Shown in pieces: positions 52,180 through 61,283 of a DNA stretch of 64,000 nt. Position numbers and translations under genes: made by a program. Origin of the DNA: Nostoc sp. LEGE 06077 (GTDB lineage: Bacteria > Cyanobacteriota > Cyanobacteriia > Cyanobacteriales > Nostocaceae); assembly GCF_015207705.1 (NCBI RefSeq), contig NZ_JADEWI010000006.1, positions 124,001 through 188,000 on the forward strand. The letters are read 5' to 3'. Numbering within the stretch: the first letter of the stretch is position 1; each line of letters starts with the position of its first letter. The notes beneath the pieces were generated by a model. That model was not told the DNA's origin. It saw only the letters and a program-made list of their open reading frames with translations, and did no database searches.

Positions 52180-54354
52180 ATGGCAAGAACTCACGAGCAT
52201 CACGGACATAGACACGCAAGCATTGTACCCCAAGGTGGGATGGCAAAAGATCCTATTTGTGGCATGACAGTACCTAAAGCCACATCCTTGAAGACAGAAC
52301 GAAGTGGACGCACTTACTATTTTTGTAGCCAAACTTGCTTAAACACATTTTTAGATCCTGAGAAGGAACTCAAATCTATGCGGACTCGCGTCACCATTGC
52401 GATGACGGGGGTACTATTTTTAGCAATTCTGCGAGCGGCTGCATTTTTGGGACTGGCAGCAGGTGTAAGTATCTTAAGCTGGGTGCCGATTTCTGCTCTA
52501 CCCTGGTTCACCTGGGGAGTCTGGCTTTTTATCCTGGCTACCCCTGTACAGTTCATTGGTGGCTGGTCATTTTACGTGGGAGCGTGGAATGCCATCAAAA
52601 GCCGCAATGTAAACATGGATTTCCTGATTGCTCTAGGAACCAGCGTTGCCTATTTCTATAGCGTGGCAGTGATTTTCTTTCCTAATGCTCTACCTGTCGG
52701 AGTCGAGGAGCGAGATGTTTATTTTGAAGTTTCTGCCGTCGTCATTGCCTTTGTTTTACTAGGCAAGTATATGGAAGAAATTATCAAAAAGAACTCATCG
52801 GCAGCAGTACGTAAACTCCTAGATTTAAAACCTGCTACCGCTAGAGTCATCCGAGACGGCATGGAGATGGATATTCCGGCAGAGCAAGTAATGGTAGGCG
52901 AAACCATTATTGTCCGTCCGGGGGAAAAAGTACCAACAGATGGAGTTGTGCTGGATGGAGCTTCATCTGTAGACGAGTCAATGCTCACAGGCGAGTCATT
53001 ACCAGTAGAGAAGCAAGCTGGAGCGACTGTGATTGGTGGTACATTGAACAGAACAGGAGCATTCAACTTCCAAGCAACTCGTGTCGGCTCTGAAACTGCT
53101 CTGGCTCAAATCATCAAAGTTGTGGAGGAAGCTCAGGCAAGTACGGCGCAAGTCCAACGGTTGGCAGATAAAGTCACGGGCTATTTTGTCCCTGCGGTGG
53201 TGGGAATTGCGGTACTGGCATTTCTCGGTTGGTTACTTGTCGGGAACTTTCCCCAAGCTTTACTTGCATTCATTGCTGTGTTAATTATTTCTTGTCCCTG
53301 TGCTTTGGGTATTGCTACTCCCGCCGCGTTGATGGTTGGTGTGGGTAAGGGAGCAGAAGCCGGGATTTTAATTCGGGGTGGGGAAATTTTAGAAAGGGCA
53401 GAAAAGCTCTCGACTGTCATTTTTGACAAAACTGGCACCTTGACTCGTGGTGAGCCTAGTGTAACGGATATTGTAGCTTTGGCAGAACGCCCAAACGATG
53501 AAATTCTCCGGTTGGCGGCGGCTGTAGAAGCGGGTTCAGAACATCCTTTGGGTGAAGCAATTGTGCGAGCAGCCAGACATCAGATGCTAGATATTCCCAA
53601 AGTGAATAATTTTGAAGCTATTCCCGGACATGGGATTCGGGGAGAAATTAATCGAGATAGGATTTTGCTTGGTAATCGCCGCTTGTTCCGCGAGCAAGGC
53701 TATCAAATTAATCCTGCAACAGAAGAGATACTGACTCGTTTGGAATCTGACGGTAAAACAGCCATGCTGGTTGGTTGTAATGGTTTGCTAATGGGGATTG
53801 TGGCAGTAGCCGACACCATCAAACCTGAAGCCAAGGAAGCGATCGCTGCTTTGCGACGGGAAAAAGTTAAAGTCGTGATGCTCACCGGAGACAATCAGCA
53901 TACTGCCGAAGCGATCGCCCGTCAACTGGGAATCGATAAGGTAATTGCTGAAGTATTACCCGGTGATAAAGCCCAAGTCGTCAAAGATATTCAACGACGC
54001 GGCGAAGTTGTGGCAATGGTGGGAGACGGTGTTAATGATGCACCCGCCCTAGCAACTGCTGACATTGGTATTGCTATTGGTTCTGGTGCAGATGTTGCCA
54101 AGGAAACAGGCGGTATCATTCTGGTGAAAAACGATGTGCGGGATGTTGTGACTTCGATTCGCCTGTCTCGTGCCACGATGCTCAAAATTAAACAAAATCT
54201 ATTCTGGGCGTTTATTTATAACACCATTGGCATTCCCATTGCTGCCTTCGGTTTTCTCAACCCAATTATTGCCGCAGCTGCGATGGCTTTGAGTTCCTTG
54301 TCAGTGATTGTTAATTCATCACTGTTGAAAGGATTCAAATTGTCAACAAATTGA
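52180..54354 (+). CDS. YHS-domain P1B-type Cu/Ag ATPase
   Basis: A 724-residue metal ATPase from the ATG at 52180, preceded by AAGGAG. A His-rich start ([10 protein letters not shown]) leads to a YHS domain ([20 protein letters not shown]) in place of an HMA domain. Then come SCPCALG, DKTGTLT, SEHPLGE and [10 protein letters not shown]. The terminal helices keep YN and [12 protein letters not shown], as in copper and silver transporters. Unlike copA at 44547 it has no HMA domain, so it may accept metal from the small YHS protein or use a different direction or substrate. Confidence 0.9.
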   Translation: MARTHEHHGHRHASIVPQGGMAKDPICGMTVPKATSLKTERSGRTYYFCSQTCLNTFLDPEKELKSMRTRVTIAMTGVLFLAILRAAAFLGLAAGVSILSWVPISALPWFTWGVWLFILATPVQFIGGWSFYVGAWNAIKSRNVNMDFLIALGTSVAYFYSVAVIFFPNALPVGVEERDVYFEVSAVVIAFVLLGKYMEEIIKKNSSAAVRKLLDLKPATARVIRDGMEMDIPAEQVMVGETIIVRPGEKVPTDGVVLDGASSVDESMLTGESLPVEKQAGATVIGGTLNRTGAFNFQATRVGSETALAQIIKVVEEAQASTAQVQRLADKVTGYFVPAVVGIAVLAFLGWLLVGNFPQALLAFIAVLIISCPCALGIATPAALMVGVGKGAEAGILIRGGEILERAEKLSTVIFDKTGTLTRGEPSVTDIVALAERPNDEILRLAAAVEAGSEHPLGEAIVRAARHQMLDIPKVNNFEAIPGHGIRGEINRDRILLGNRRLFREQGYQINPATEEILTRLESDGKTAMLVGCNGLLMGIVAVADTIKPEAKEAIAALRREKVKVVMLTGDNQHTAEAIARQLGIDKVIAEVLPGDKAQVVKDIQRRGEVVAMVGDGVNDAPALATADIGIAIGSGADVAKETGGIILVKNDVRDVVTSIRLSRATMLKIKQNLFWAFIYNTIGIPIAAFGFLNPIIAAAAMALSSLSVIVNSSLLKGFKLSTN

Positions 54355-54389
54355 ATTGCAATTGCTAACTGCATTGGGGGAAAATTTCT

Positions 54390-54620
54390 ATGAATCATCA
54401 ATCTAGTCAAGATAGTTGGTGGAGATCGCCCGCCAAAATAGCCTTATATATTTTCCTGGCCATTGCTGCATTTTTTCTCATCACTGAACACTTAGCACAT
54501 CTAGCTGGAATTCTGCCCTACTTGTTACTATTAGCCTGCCCATTCATGCACTTATTTATGCACGGAGGACATGGTGGACACGGCGGACACAGTGGCGGAA
54601 ATGATCGTTCATCTCGGTAA
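54390..54620 (+). CDS. DUF2933-type small membrane protein
   Basis: A 76-residue protein with two hydrophobic segments and a C-terminal HGGHGGHGGHSGG run that could bind metal. This layout matches DUF2933 proteins, often found next to YHS-type copper ATPases. It follows the ATPase by 35 bases. Function unknown; a metal-delivery or accessory role is plausible. Confidence 0.75.
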   Translation: MNHQSSQDSWWRSPAKIALYIFLAIAAFFLITEHLAHLAGILPYLLLLACPFMHLFMHGGHGGHGGHSGGNDRSSR

Positions 54621-54647
54621 AAAATATCAATCAACAGGAAATAAGAA

Positions 54648-55301
54648 ATGAACAACGCACCCGCCTACGGTCTTTGGTCTTTGGTGATTATCAACTCTTT
54701 AGTCTTCATCATCTTTGCCTTCAGCTTTACAAAACCAAAAAGTCCCCGTGATTGGCGAGCCTTTGGTGCTTTTTCTGCCTTTATCATGGCTTTGTTCACG
54801 GAAATGTACGGCATACCTTTGACAATTTACCTGCTTTCAGGTTGGTTGCAAAGCCGCTATCCAAAGTTGGATTTACTTTCCCATGATGTAGGACATCTCT
54901 GGTGGACAATGCTAGGGATGAAAGGCAATCCTCACTTTAATCTGTTGCATATTTTGAGTAACATCCTCATTTTTGGTGGGTTTATCTTATTAGCATCAGC
55001 GTGGGAGGTTCTTTACAAAGCCCAGCGTTCTCACACATTAGCTACTACCGGCCCTTATGCAACAATTCGCCATCCCCAATATCTAGCTTTTATCAGTATC
55101 ATGTTTGGTTTTTTGCTTCAGTGGCCTACAATTCTCACATTATTGATGTTTCCAGTGCTGGTGTGGATGTATACACGACTGGCACGCCAAGAAGAACGTG
55201 AAGTGCGAGCAGAATTTGGTGCAGAGTACGATCTCTATGCCAGCAATACACCAGCTTTTTTTCCTCGTCTGGGAGACACCACCAAGAGAAGTAATACCTA
55301 A
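54648..55301 (+). CDS. isoprenylcysteine methyltransferase-like membrane protein
   Basis: A 217-residue protein with about five helices. The C-terminal part matches the ICMT/PEMT-like methyltransferase family: GPYATIRHPQYLAF (SAM-binding region), then RQEEREVRAEFGAEYDLYASNTPAFFP. Such proteins are common in bacterial metal-resistance clusters, but their substrate is not known. It starts 27 bases after the DUF2933 gene, in the same operon. Confidence 0.8.
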   Translation: MNNAPAYGLWSLVIINSLVFIIFAFSFTKPKSPRDWRAFGAFSAFIMALFTEMYGIPLTIYLLSGWLQSRYPKLDLLSHDVGHLWWTMLGMKGNPHFNLLHILSNILIFGGFILLASAWEVLYKAQRSHTLATTGPYATIRHPQYLAFISIMFGFLLQWPTILTLLMFPVLVWMYTRLARQEEREVRAEFGAEYDLYASNTPAFFPRLGDTTKRSNT

Positions 55302-55318
55302 AAGGGAGAACTAAGTAA

Positions 55319-56014
55319 GTGAAAAGACAGGAAAGAATCAAAATCCTGTTTAATTGTCAAAACACCTTTGCGTTGGCAATTTTGCTCCTATGTTTAGCCG
55401 TCTGTTATTGGTTACTGAATCCACAGGTAAATATATTAACACCAGAAGGATTTAGAGAAACTGTAAAAAATTTAGGGTTACTTGGCCCATTTGTCTATAT
55501 TGGTATCTTAGCTTTATCTGTAGTTATTAGTCCTATTCCCAGTGCGCCACTCGCAGTTATAGCTGGCACTATTTGGGGGACATTCATGGCAGGAATATAC
55601 AGCATAATAGGAGGTTTTATCGGTGGTTTAATTGCTTATTTTTTGGGTCGAACTTTGGGGCGATCGGCCATTAAAGCTTTAACTGGTAAGATAATTTATT
55701 TCTCGAAAAACACAGGAGAGACCTATCTTAGCTGGGTAATTTTTATTACTCGGATGCTGCCAATATTTTCTTTTGATTTGATTAGCTATGCTGCGGGAAT
55801 TGCTGGTCTTTCTCTTCCTAAATATGCCCTGGCTACTTTTTTAGGCATGATTCCCTCAACATTTTTACTGACCTACATGGGAGGAGCATTAAGGGTAGGC
55901 ACACCTTTAGGAATTGCTATTTCGATTATTTTACTGATTGTAATTATAGTGTTGCCTTGGTTGATTCGACGTTATAACTGGCTAGACCTTAGAGATGTTG
56001 TGCGTGTGGAATAA
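55319..56014 (+). CDS. TVP38/TMEM64 (VTT/DedA-type) membrane protein
   Basis: A 231-residue protein with a GTG start supported by GGGAG upstream. The core has the VTT-domain features: PSAPLAVIAGTIWG, GGLIAYFLGRTLGR and FITRMLPIFSFDLISYAAG. DedA-type proteins move lipids or protect membranes; some influence metal tolerance. It lies 17 bases after the methyltransferase-like gene and closes this operon. Confidence 0.85.
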   Translation: MKRQERIKILFNCQNTFALAILLLCLAVCYWLLNPQVNILTPEGFRETVKNLGLLGPFVYIGILALSVVISPIPSAPLAVIAGTIWGTFMAGIYSIIGGFIGGLIAYFLGRTLGRSAIKALTGKIIYFSKNTGETYLSWVIFITRMLPIFSFDLISYAAGIAGLSLPKYALATFLGMIPSTFLLTYMGGALRVGTPLGIAISIILLIVIIVLPWLIRRYNWLDLRDVVRVE

Positions 56015-56035
56015 ATATATATTTTTTTGATTTAT

Positions 56036-56230
56036 AGGACTTACGCACGAGCTATGGAATAAACGAACCACAGAGGCACAGAGGACACGGAGGAATGAGG
56101 GTTTGAGAGATATAGCAGGTGACAGGTGACTCTTGACAGGTGACAGAGTTAAAAGGCTTTTACTGTCTACGTTTTATCATCTGTTGATGTCCTAACCACC
56201 TTGGCTGTTGCTATATTTTGCGTAAGTCCT
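56036..56230. mobile_element. MITE-like repeat element
   Basis: A 195-base unit bounded by perfect 12-base inverted ends AGGACTTACGCA and TGCGTAAGTCCT. It contains CAGAGGCACAGAGGACACGGAGG, a type of dispersed repeat widespread in Nostoc, and repeated GACAGGTGAC. It codes for nothing. A related ACGCAGAGGCGCAGAG occurs at about 40258-40275. Confidence 0.6.
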
Positions 56231-56302
56231 GATTGATTAAAAACTTAAATTTTTTCGATTGCAATTATTCAAGCTTTCTACTCAGTTAATCAGAGGTGAA
56301 TT

Positions 56303-56617
56303 ATGCTATCGCAAAGTCATCATCGAGAAAATCAACATAATGTCAGGCACCCTATTAACAAGCTAAACACGCGTTCGCTTGCTCTTGCTACAGCTATAAT
56401 CACAGCCTTAGTCTATATAGCTTGTATTCTGTTTGTAGCAATAGCACCAAAAGCAGCAATGGCTTTTTTTAGCTATGTCCTGCACATGGACTTAAGCAAT
56501 ATTACTAGGGTTATTACCTGGGGAAGCTTTATTGTTGGCCTTCTATTTTGGACTGTAGGAACAGCTTTATATGCTGCCTTGGTAACTCGGCTATACAACA
56601 GTTTTATATCCAGGTAA
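56303..56617 (+). CDS. DUF5676-like membrane protein
   Basis: A 104-residue protein with a His-rich polar start (SQSHHRENQHNV), two membrane helices and the middle segment LHMDLSNITR, which matches the short DUF5676 family as I remember it. These proteins lie near copper and silver genes in other bacteria. The ribosome-binding site GAGGTG is good. It begins 72 bases after the MITE. Confidence 0.65.
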   Translation: MLSQSHHRENQHNVRHPINKLNTRSLALATAIITALVYIACILFVAIAPKAAMAFFSYVLHMDLSNITRVITWGSFIVGLLFWTVGTALYAALVTRLYNSFISR

Positions 56618-56657
56618 CAAATTCAAAATGTAGAAAAAACTTGTGAAATTGTTAGTG

Positions 56658-56682
56658 GTGCGCTACAGCTTTAGTAGCGCAC
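56658..56682 (+). terminator. hairpin after the DUF5676-like gene
   Basis: Arms GTGCGCTA and TAGCGCAC with a 9-base loop, 40 bases after the stop. There is no long T-run. Confidence 0.45.
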
Positions 56683-56785
56683 TTATGAAATTTAGAAAGT
56701 TAGAGTAACTGTATAAACAAGAGATACCAAAAGCAAATTTAATTATCTAAATTAGGTTTACTTAACGAAAGCTAAGGAGTTTTTT

Positions 56786-57259
56786 ATGTTTCAAAAAGTT
56801 TTAGTGGCAATAGATTGTTCTAAAGTTAGCAAACGTGTTTTTGAAAAAGCACTTTCTCTAGCAAAGCTCACCAAGGCTAACTTGATGATATTTAATGTTG
56901 TATGTCCTGAAGAAGATGGATATTTAGATAAATCTGAACTGTTAAATTACTATAATTCAGATAAATACAGCGAGTCCGTAAAATATAGCCAAAAAATGTT
57001 AGATAAATTCTCCCAGCCAAAGTTAGAAATGCTGCATTTATATACAGAAGAAGCAACAGCAGCAGGTGTAGAAGTAGAATACAAACAACACGTTGGTCAA
57101 CCTGGCGAAACCATTTGTGAATTTGCGCGAAATTGGCAAGCCGACTTAATTGTAATGGGACGGCGGCATTGGCTTTCAGGTATGGAAGAATTTGTTTTGG
57201 GTCGTGTTAGCAATTATGTACTTCATCATACTTTTTGTTGCGTATTCATAGTGGCATAA
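56786..57259 (+). CDS. universal stress protein (UspA family)
   Basis: A 157-residue UspA-fold protein. It starts VLVAIDCSKVSKRVFEKAL and ends with GRRHWLSGMEEFVLGRVSNYVLHH, which is the ATP-binding type motif (G-2x-G-9x-G-S/N) with small variations. It has an AAGGAG site. A general stress role is likely. It is convergent with the exporter gene at 57282. Confidence 0.88.
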   Translation: MFQKVLVAIDCSKVSKRVFEKALSLAKLTKANLMIFNVVCPEEDGYLDKSELLNYYNSDKYSESVKYSQKMLDKFSQPKLEMLHLYTEEATAAGVEVEYKQHVGQPGETICEFARNWQADLIVMGRRHWLSGMEEFVLGRVSNYVLHHTFCCVFIVA

Positions 57260-57281
57260 TAGCTAGTCATAATTGATCTGA

Positions 57282-58610
57282 TTATTTCCTTTTAAGGGCG
57301 AAGAAAAGCACGATTATTTCACTAATTACACCCGCAAGCATTCCATAGGCTGCTGAAGTAGCTCCGCTATGTTTGGTAAAAATCAAACTTCCACATACTA
57401 CTAAAGTAAAGGTCGCAGCAACTACTGTTGCCAAGTTGATGAACCAGTTCTTACCCTTGTGAATAAGTAGCCCCTGAAAAGTATTTTGCAGAGCCAGGAG
57501 CAGGGGGAAACATGAGAGTATTTGTATAACTGGACGAGATGCTTCTACAAGAGAGGGATTATTTCCCAAAAACTGACCCAGTAAAAATAATCCTTGGTCT
57601 GTATACCCCAGCCAAAACGGTATCAAAGTAAAACTCAGCCCGACAATAATTACAAAAGCAGCAAGTGTTCGCTTGGAAGTTTCTTCATAAGCAGAAATTA
57701 CCACTTGTTGAATCATGCGTGTACCGTTAGCGATCGCCAGCACAAGTCCCCAGGCCGCAGGCCAAACGGCAAGTGCTAAACTACCATCGAATGCGCGAGC
57801 AATCAGACTCAAAAGTATGGCTCTTGCGCCCCATACTAAAAGCATGGTAGAGGCTAAAGGAAGATAGTAAAAGCTGACTCCTGACAAAGTTTGAGGCAGT
57901 TTCTTAGTCTCAAAATATCCTTGTTGGTTAAGAATAGAAATAGCACCAAGACGCATACAAAACCATGTAACCAGTACCGCCTCAATGAGTATGGCTCCCA
58001 TCATGGTGATACCTGCTAAAAATGCGCCATCTAACCGTAAACTTACTCCCACTGCCAGCGACACAATTACCCAAGTCAATCGCGCTACACTTGCCCAACC
58101 CACAGCTATGCTCTTCTGGGCGCGAATTAGCAACCCTTGAAAGAATCGCCGCCAAGCAATCACGAAAGGCCACAGAAACATCAATAAAAAAGCAGTTCTT
58201 CCTCTAGCGGCAATTGATGAGCTAACGCCGAATACATCAAGCAATAGCCAGTTATACAAGGGTTCCCAGGTGAGTAACAGAAAGATACCACTTAGAGACA
58301 ATCCCGCAATCATCGTAAACTGCCAAAGTGCGCGTCGAGATTTGGCTTGGCCTCCCAGTGCGGTTGAGGCATGAAGAATCATGATGATCGGGCTTTCCAG
58401 AAATACGGCAACTCCTTTGACTACCCCGACTCCAGCTAATGTCTCTTGTGGATAGGCTAGGCGACTGAGTGCAGATGTCTGAAGCGGATCGCCGAGAGTC
58501 ATGGCAACATCAGATAGAGAAAGTGGAATAAACTGTGTCAGTAGTGCTAGGAGCGATCGCCCTGAAGTTATTTGATTACTTTCTTGTTTGGGCTGGGGTG
58601 AGGTGTTCAT
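57282..58610 (-). CDS. multidrug/flippase-like exporter (MATE/MOP-type)
   Basis: A 442-residue protein from the ATG at 58610 with about 12 helices. The general layout and the GGQAKSRRALW loop suggest the MOP superfamily (MATE or flippase), but typical MATE motifs are not clear. It is cotranscribed with the amino-acid biosynthesis gene at 58625 (the stop codon is 15 bases before this start). This suggests that it exports the product of that enzyme. Confidence 0.65.
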   Translation of the reverse strand: MNTSPQPKQESNQITSGRSLLALLTQFIPLSLSDVAMTLGDPLQTSALSRLAYPQETLAGVGVVKGVAVFLESPIIMILHASTALGGQAKSRRALWQFTMIAGLSLSGIFLLLTWEPLYNWLLLDVFGVSSSIAARGRTAFLLMFLWPFVIAWRRFFQGLLIRAQKSIAVGWASVARLTWVIVSLAVGVSLRLDGAFLAGITMMGAILIEAVLVTWFCMRLGAISILNQQGYFETKKLPQTLSGVSFYYLPLASTMLLVWGARAILLSLIARAFDGSLALAVWPAAWGLVLAIANGTRMIQQVVISAYEETSKRTLAAFVIIVGLSFTLIPFWLGYTDQGLFLLGQFLGNNPSLVEASRPVIQILSCFPLLLALQNTFQGLLIHKGKNWFINLATVVAATFTLVVCGSLIFTKHSGATSAAYGMLAGVISEIIVLFFALKRK

Positions 58611-58624
58611 GATATTTTTCAGCA

Positions 58625-59722
58625 CTACTTAAAATAAACGGGAGTTAATGAGGAGATAGCATCCTCAATAAGTTTCCCTTGTTTGAGGGTAAATCCATGA
58701 TGGTCGAGCCAATCGGCATCATACACTGTCTCAAGATATCTGTCCCCTCGGTCTGGATTGATCATCAGAATCCGCGCACCCTCACCCAGTTCATGCGCCA
58801 GATGCAAGCCACCTGCTACAATTGCGCCTGTTGATGCACCTAGAAGCAATCCCTCACGGCGTGCCAGGATGTGACACACTGAGTAAGCTAAATCTTCTGG
58901 TACTACGTAAGCGCGATCAAGCAGGGAAAGATCCAGATTTGGGGGAAAGAAAGATAACCCAATACCCGTCATCTTGTACGGTTTTGCTGGCGTTCCCATA
59001 ATTACTGAACCCACCACATCAACGCCAACAATGCGTATGTTTGGGAATCGCGGTTTCAGATAACGAGCTATGCCCATGATCTGTCCCGCAGTGCTAACAC
59101 CAACTACCACAGCATCCAGATCAGAAGAAAAGTGAGCTTCAATCTCACGGGCAGTATAGTACGAATGTGCCTCCGTATTCAAAGGATTAAGATGCTGACA
59201 TGGATACCAAGCATTAGGTATGCTTGCAGCCAACTCCTTTGCTTTTTTCATTCTTGCCTTCTGCATTGAGCCTGATTCGTCTGCTTCATGAAGTGGTACA
59301 TCCACAAGTTCTGCACCGTATGCTTTCAACATTCGTCTAAAAGGTGGAGGAGTTTTCGCATCGACGACAATCATCACTCGATAACCGCGAACTGCTCCTA
59401 CCATCGCTAGCCCAACGCCGAAATTTCCTGAGCTTGACTCGATAATCGTACCACCAGGTACAAGCAGCCCTTCTTCCTCCGCACGCGTCACGAGGTAGAC
59501 TGCATTTTTTTCTTTAATTGAACCCCCAGGATTACAACTTTCCAATTTCAAGAAGCATTCTGAGATAGCACATATAGGAGAAATATTCTTGAGTTTTACA
59601 ATTGGAACATTTCCTATAGCCTGGGTAACATCAGCAGCCGTAGTATTTTTCCATTTACTATGGTTGTTCCACTGAGAGTTGAAAATGCTTTCAAAGGATG
59701 AAGATTTTGCCAGATAATTCAT
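58625..59722 (-). CDS. PLP-dependent cysteine synthase/SbnA-like enzyme
   Basis: A 365-residue fold-type II PLP enzyme from the ATG at 59722. The PLP lysine lies in PGGSIKEKNA, with the substrate loop ESSSGNFGVGLAM, the phosphate-binding GVSTAGQIMG and a GLLLGASTGA segment. The ESSSGN loop and the C-terminal NPDRGDRYLETVYDADW resemble SbnA and related enzymes that make O-phosphoserine-derived amino acids (diaminopropionate precursor) rather than plain CysK. No SbnB partner is nearby. The exporter follows directly, so a secreted amino-acid product is possible. Confidence 0.8.
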   Translation of the reverse strand: MNYLAKSSSFESIFNSQWNNHSKWKNTTAADVTQAIGNVPIVKLKNISPICAISECFLKLESCNPGGSIKEKNAVYLVTRAEEEGLLVPGGTIIESSSGNFGVGLAMVGAVRGYRVMIVVDAKTPPPFRRMLKAYGAELVDVPLHEADESGSMQKARMKKAKELAASIPNAWYPCQHLNPLNTEAHSYYTAREIEAHFSSDLDAVVVGVSTAGQIMGIARYLKPRFPNIRIVGVDVVGSVIMGTPAKPYKMTGIGLSFFPPNLDLSLLDRAYVVPEDLAYSVCHILARREGLLLGASTGAIVAGGLHLAHELGEGARILMINPDRGDRYLETVYDADWLDHHGFTLKQGKLIEDAISSLTPVYFK

Positions 59723-60012
59723 ATTAAGTACCCAAAAATTCAAAAATTAGTACAAATTCTCATAGCTACATGAACTTGCTCATTGGGGTTGATTTTATTG
59801 GAACATCGTTACTAGATTGCTTTCTTGAAAATAAAAAAATTAACAACTATTGCCCGTATAGTTAATTACCTCTTAAATCTGCTTCAATTTACTCAAAAAT
59901 AGATAGCAATTAAGTTTGAATCGGTGACTAACTTAGTAAGTATTTCAGTTACGCCCATAAAAATATTGACACCCATCACGAACTCGACATATTTTTATGT
60001 TGAAGGAGAAAT

Positions 60013-60030
60013 ATGAAATCAAGATGAAAT
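60013..60030 (-). promoter_or_regulatory. ATTTCAT direct-repeat box 8 (minus strand)
   Basis: On the minus strand it reads ATTTCAT-CTTG-ATTTCAT, 291 bases before the SbnA-like gene. It is the only box that points to the minus strand. Confidence 0.6.
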
Positions 60031-60265
60031 TTTTTATTTAATATTTAAATTTTCCCAAAATCAGTAGTGATAATTTATTTATGTTAATTAATTAACTTGA
60101 GCAGAACGCAAAGTATCAACAAAAAAGAGATATTGGATACGTATTAATTACAATCCTATATAATATGTATTACATAATCTATAGCTTTACTTAGAAAAAA
60201 CAAATGTATTTGCACATTAAATAACGATAATTATAAATTTTATGAAATCTATTTAATTACTCTAA

Positions 60266-60283
60266 ATTTCATCTTAATTTCAT
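60266..60283 (+). promoter_or_regulatory. ATTTCAT direct-repeat box 9
   Basis: ATTTCAT-CTTA-ATTTCAT lies 203 bases upstream of box 10, in the leader of the response regulator gene. Confidence 0.6.
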
Positions 60284-60468
60284 ATCGATATGTCAAAATT
60301 ATTATTGACTCAATAAACATCTTGTAAAACTTAGTTTCTATAACTCCTCAAACTAAGCTCACACCATACCTTAGCGAGTTGTTTACTGAGTCTTTTCTAT
60401 TTAGTGATGTATAGACAAGATACTAGCCTACTATCAGGTTTTGTATAGCCTAATCCTAATTTTTAAGA

Positions 60469-60486
60469 ATTTCATCCTAATTTCAT
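60469..60486 (+). promoter_or_regulatory. ATTTCAT direct-repeat box 10, autoregulation site
   Basis: ATTTCAT-CCTA-ATTTCAT is followed 15 bases later by TATTAA (60502-60507), a -10-like sequence, and then by the response regulator gene. Confidence 0.7.
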
Positions 60487-60578
60487 AAATTTCTGCAACC
60501 CTATTAATAGGGGTATCCCTATGGCGAACTATGCTAGAATCACAGACTTACAAAGAACTTTTAACTACCCAATTTGAT

Positions 60579-61283
60579 ATGAGGGTGCTACTAGTCGAAG
60601 ATGAGCCAGATTTGGGGGCAGCTATTAAGCGTACTTTAAATCAACAAAAGTACCTAGTTGACTGGGTTATGGATGGTAATGACGCATGGGCTTACTTAGA
60701 AAATAGTTCGGCGCAATATACAGTAGCGATTCTTGATTGGATGCTTCCAGGAATTAGTGGTTTAGAATTGTGTAAAAGACTGCGTTATAAAGGTAATCCT
60801 CTTCCTATCCTGATGCTAACTGCTAAAGATAGAATGGAAGATAAAGTTGCCGGACTAGATGCAGGTGCCGATGACTATTTAGTAAAACCCTTCGGCATGG
60901 TGGAACTTCTAGCACGGTTGCGGGCTTTGCAGCGTCGTTCCCCCCATTTTCAACCCCAACAATTAACTGTTGGTAACTTGACTCTAGACTATGGCAACAG
61001 TACAGTTGTTAGACAAAATACAACAGGTGAACAGCAAAGTATTCCATTAACTAATAAAGAATTCCAACTATTGGAATATTTCATGAACCATCCTAACCAG
61101 ATTGTTACGACTGAGCAAATTCGTAATCAAATTTGGGAAGTTAATGCGGAATCTAGTAGTAATGTAGTGGCAGCGCAAATACGTTTGTTACGTCGTAAAC
61201 TCACAAGTAACGACTGTCCTAACCCAATTGAAACTTTGCACGGTATGGGGTATCGTCTTAATTTCTCAGATGAATCAAAATAA
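60579..61283 (+). CDS. OmpR/PhoB-family response regulator
   Basis: A 234-residue regulator from the ATG at 60579, where the receiver domain begins (MRVLLVEDEPDLG). An in-frame ATG at 60531 would add 16 residues; neither start has a clear ribosome-binding site. D53 in AILDWMLPG is the phosphoacceptor, and K is in LVKPFG. The C-terminal winged helix (about 130-234) includes VAAQIRLLRRKL. It resembles cyanobacterial RppA/NrsR and CopR. It overlaps the kinase gene by 14 bases. Its target is probably the ATTTCAT direct repeat, since two copies precede it. Confidence 0.9.
   Translation: MRVLLVEDEPDLGAAIKRTLNQQKYLVDWVMDGNDAWAYLENSSAQYTVAILDWMLPGISGLELCKRLRYKGNPLPILMLTAKDRMEDKVAGLDAGADDYLVKPFGMVELLARLRALQRRSPHFQPQQLTVGNLTLDYGNSTVVRQNTTGEQQSIPLTNKEFQLLEYFMNHPNQIVTTEQIRNQIWEVNAESSSNVVAAQIRLLRRKLTSNDCPNPIETLHGMGYRLNFSDESK

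Larger units (their letters stand above)
59723..60578. other. 856-base regulatory region with boxes 8-10
   Basis: No gene is seen. The stretch is AT-rich and holds one minus-strand and two plus-strand ATTTCAT boxes. It separates the SbnA-like gene (minus) from the two-component genes (plus). Confidence 0.6.
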
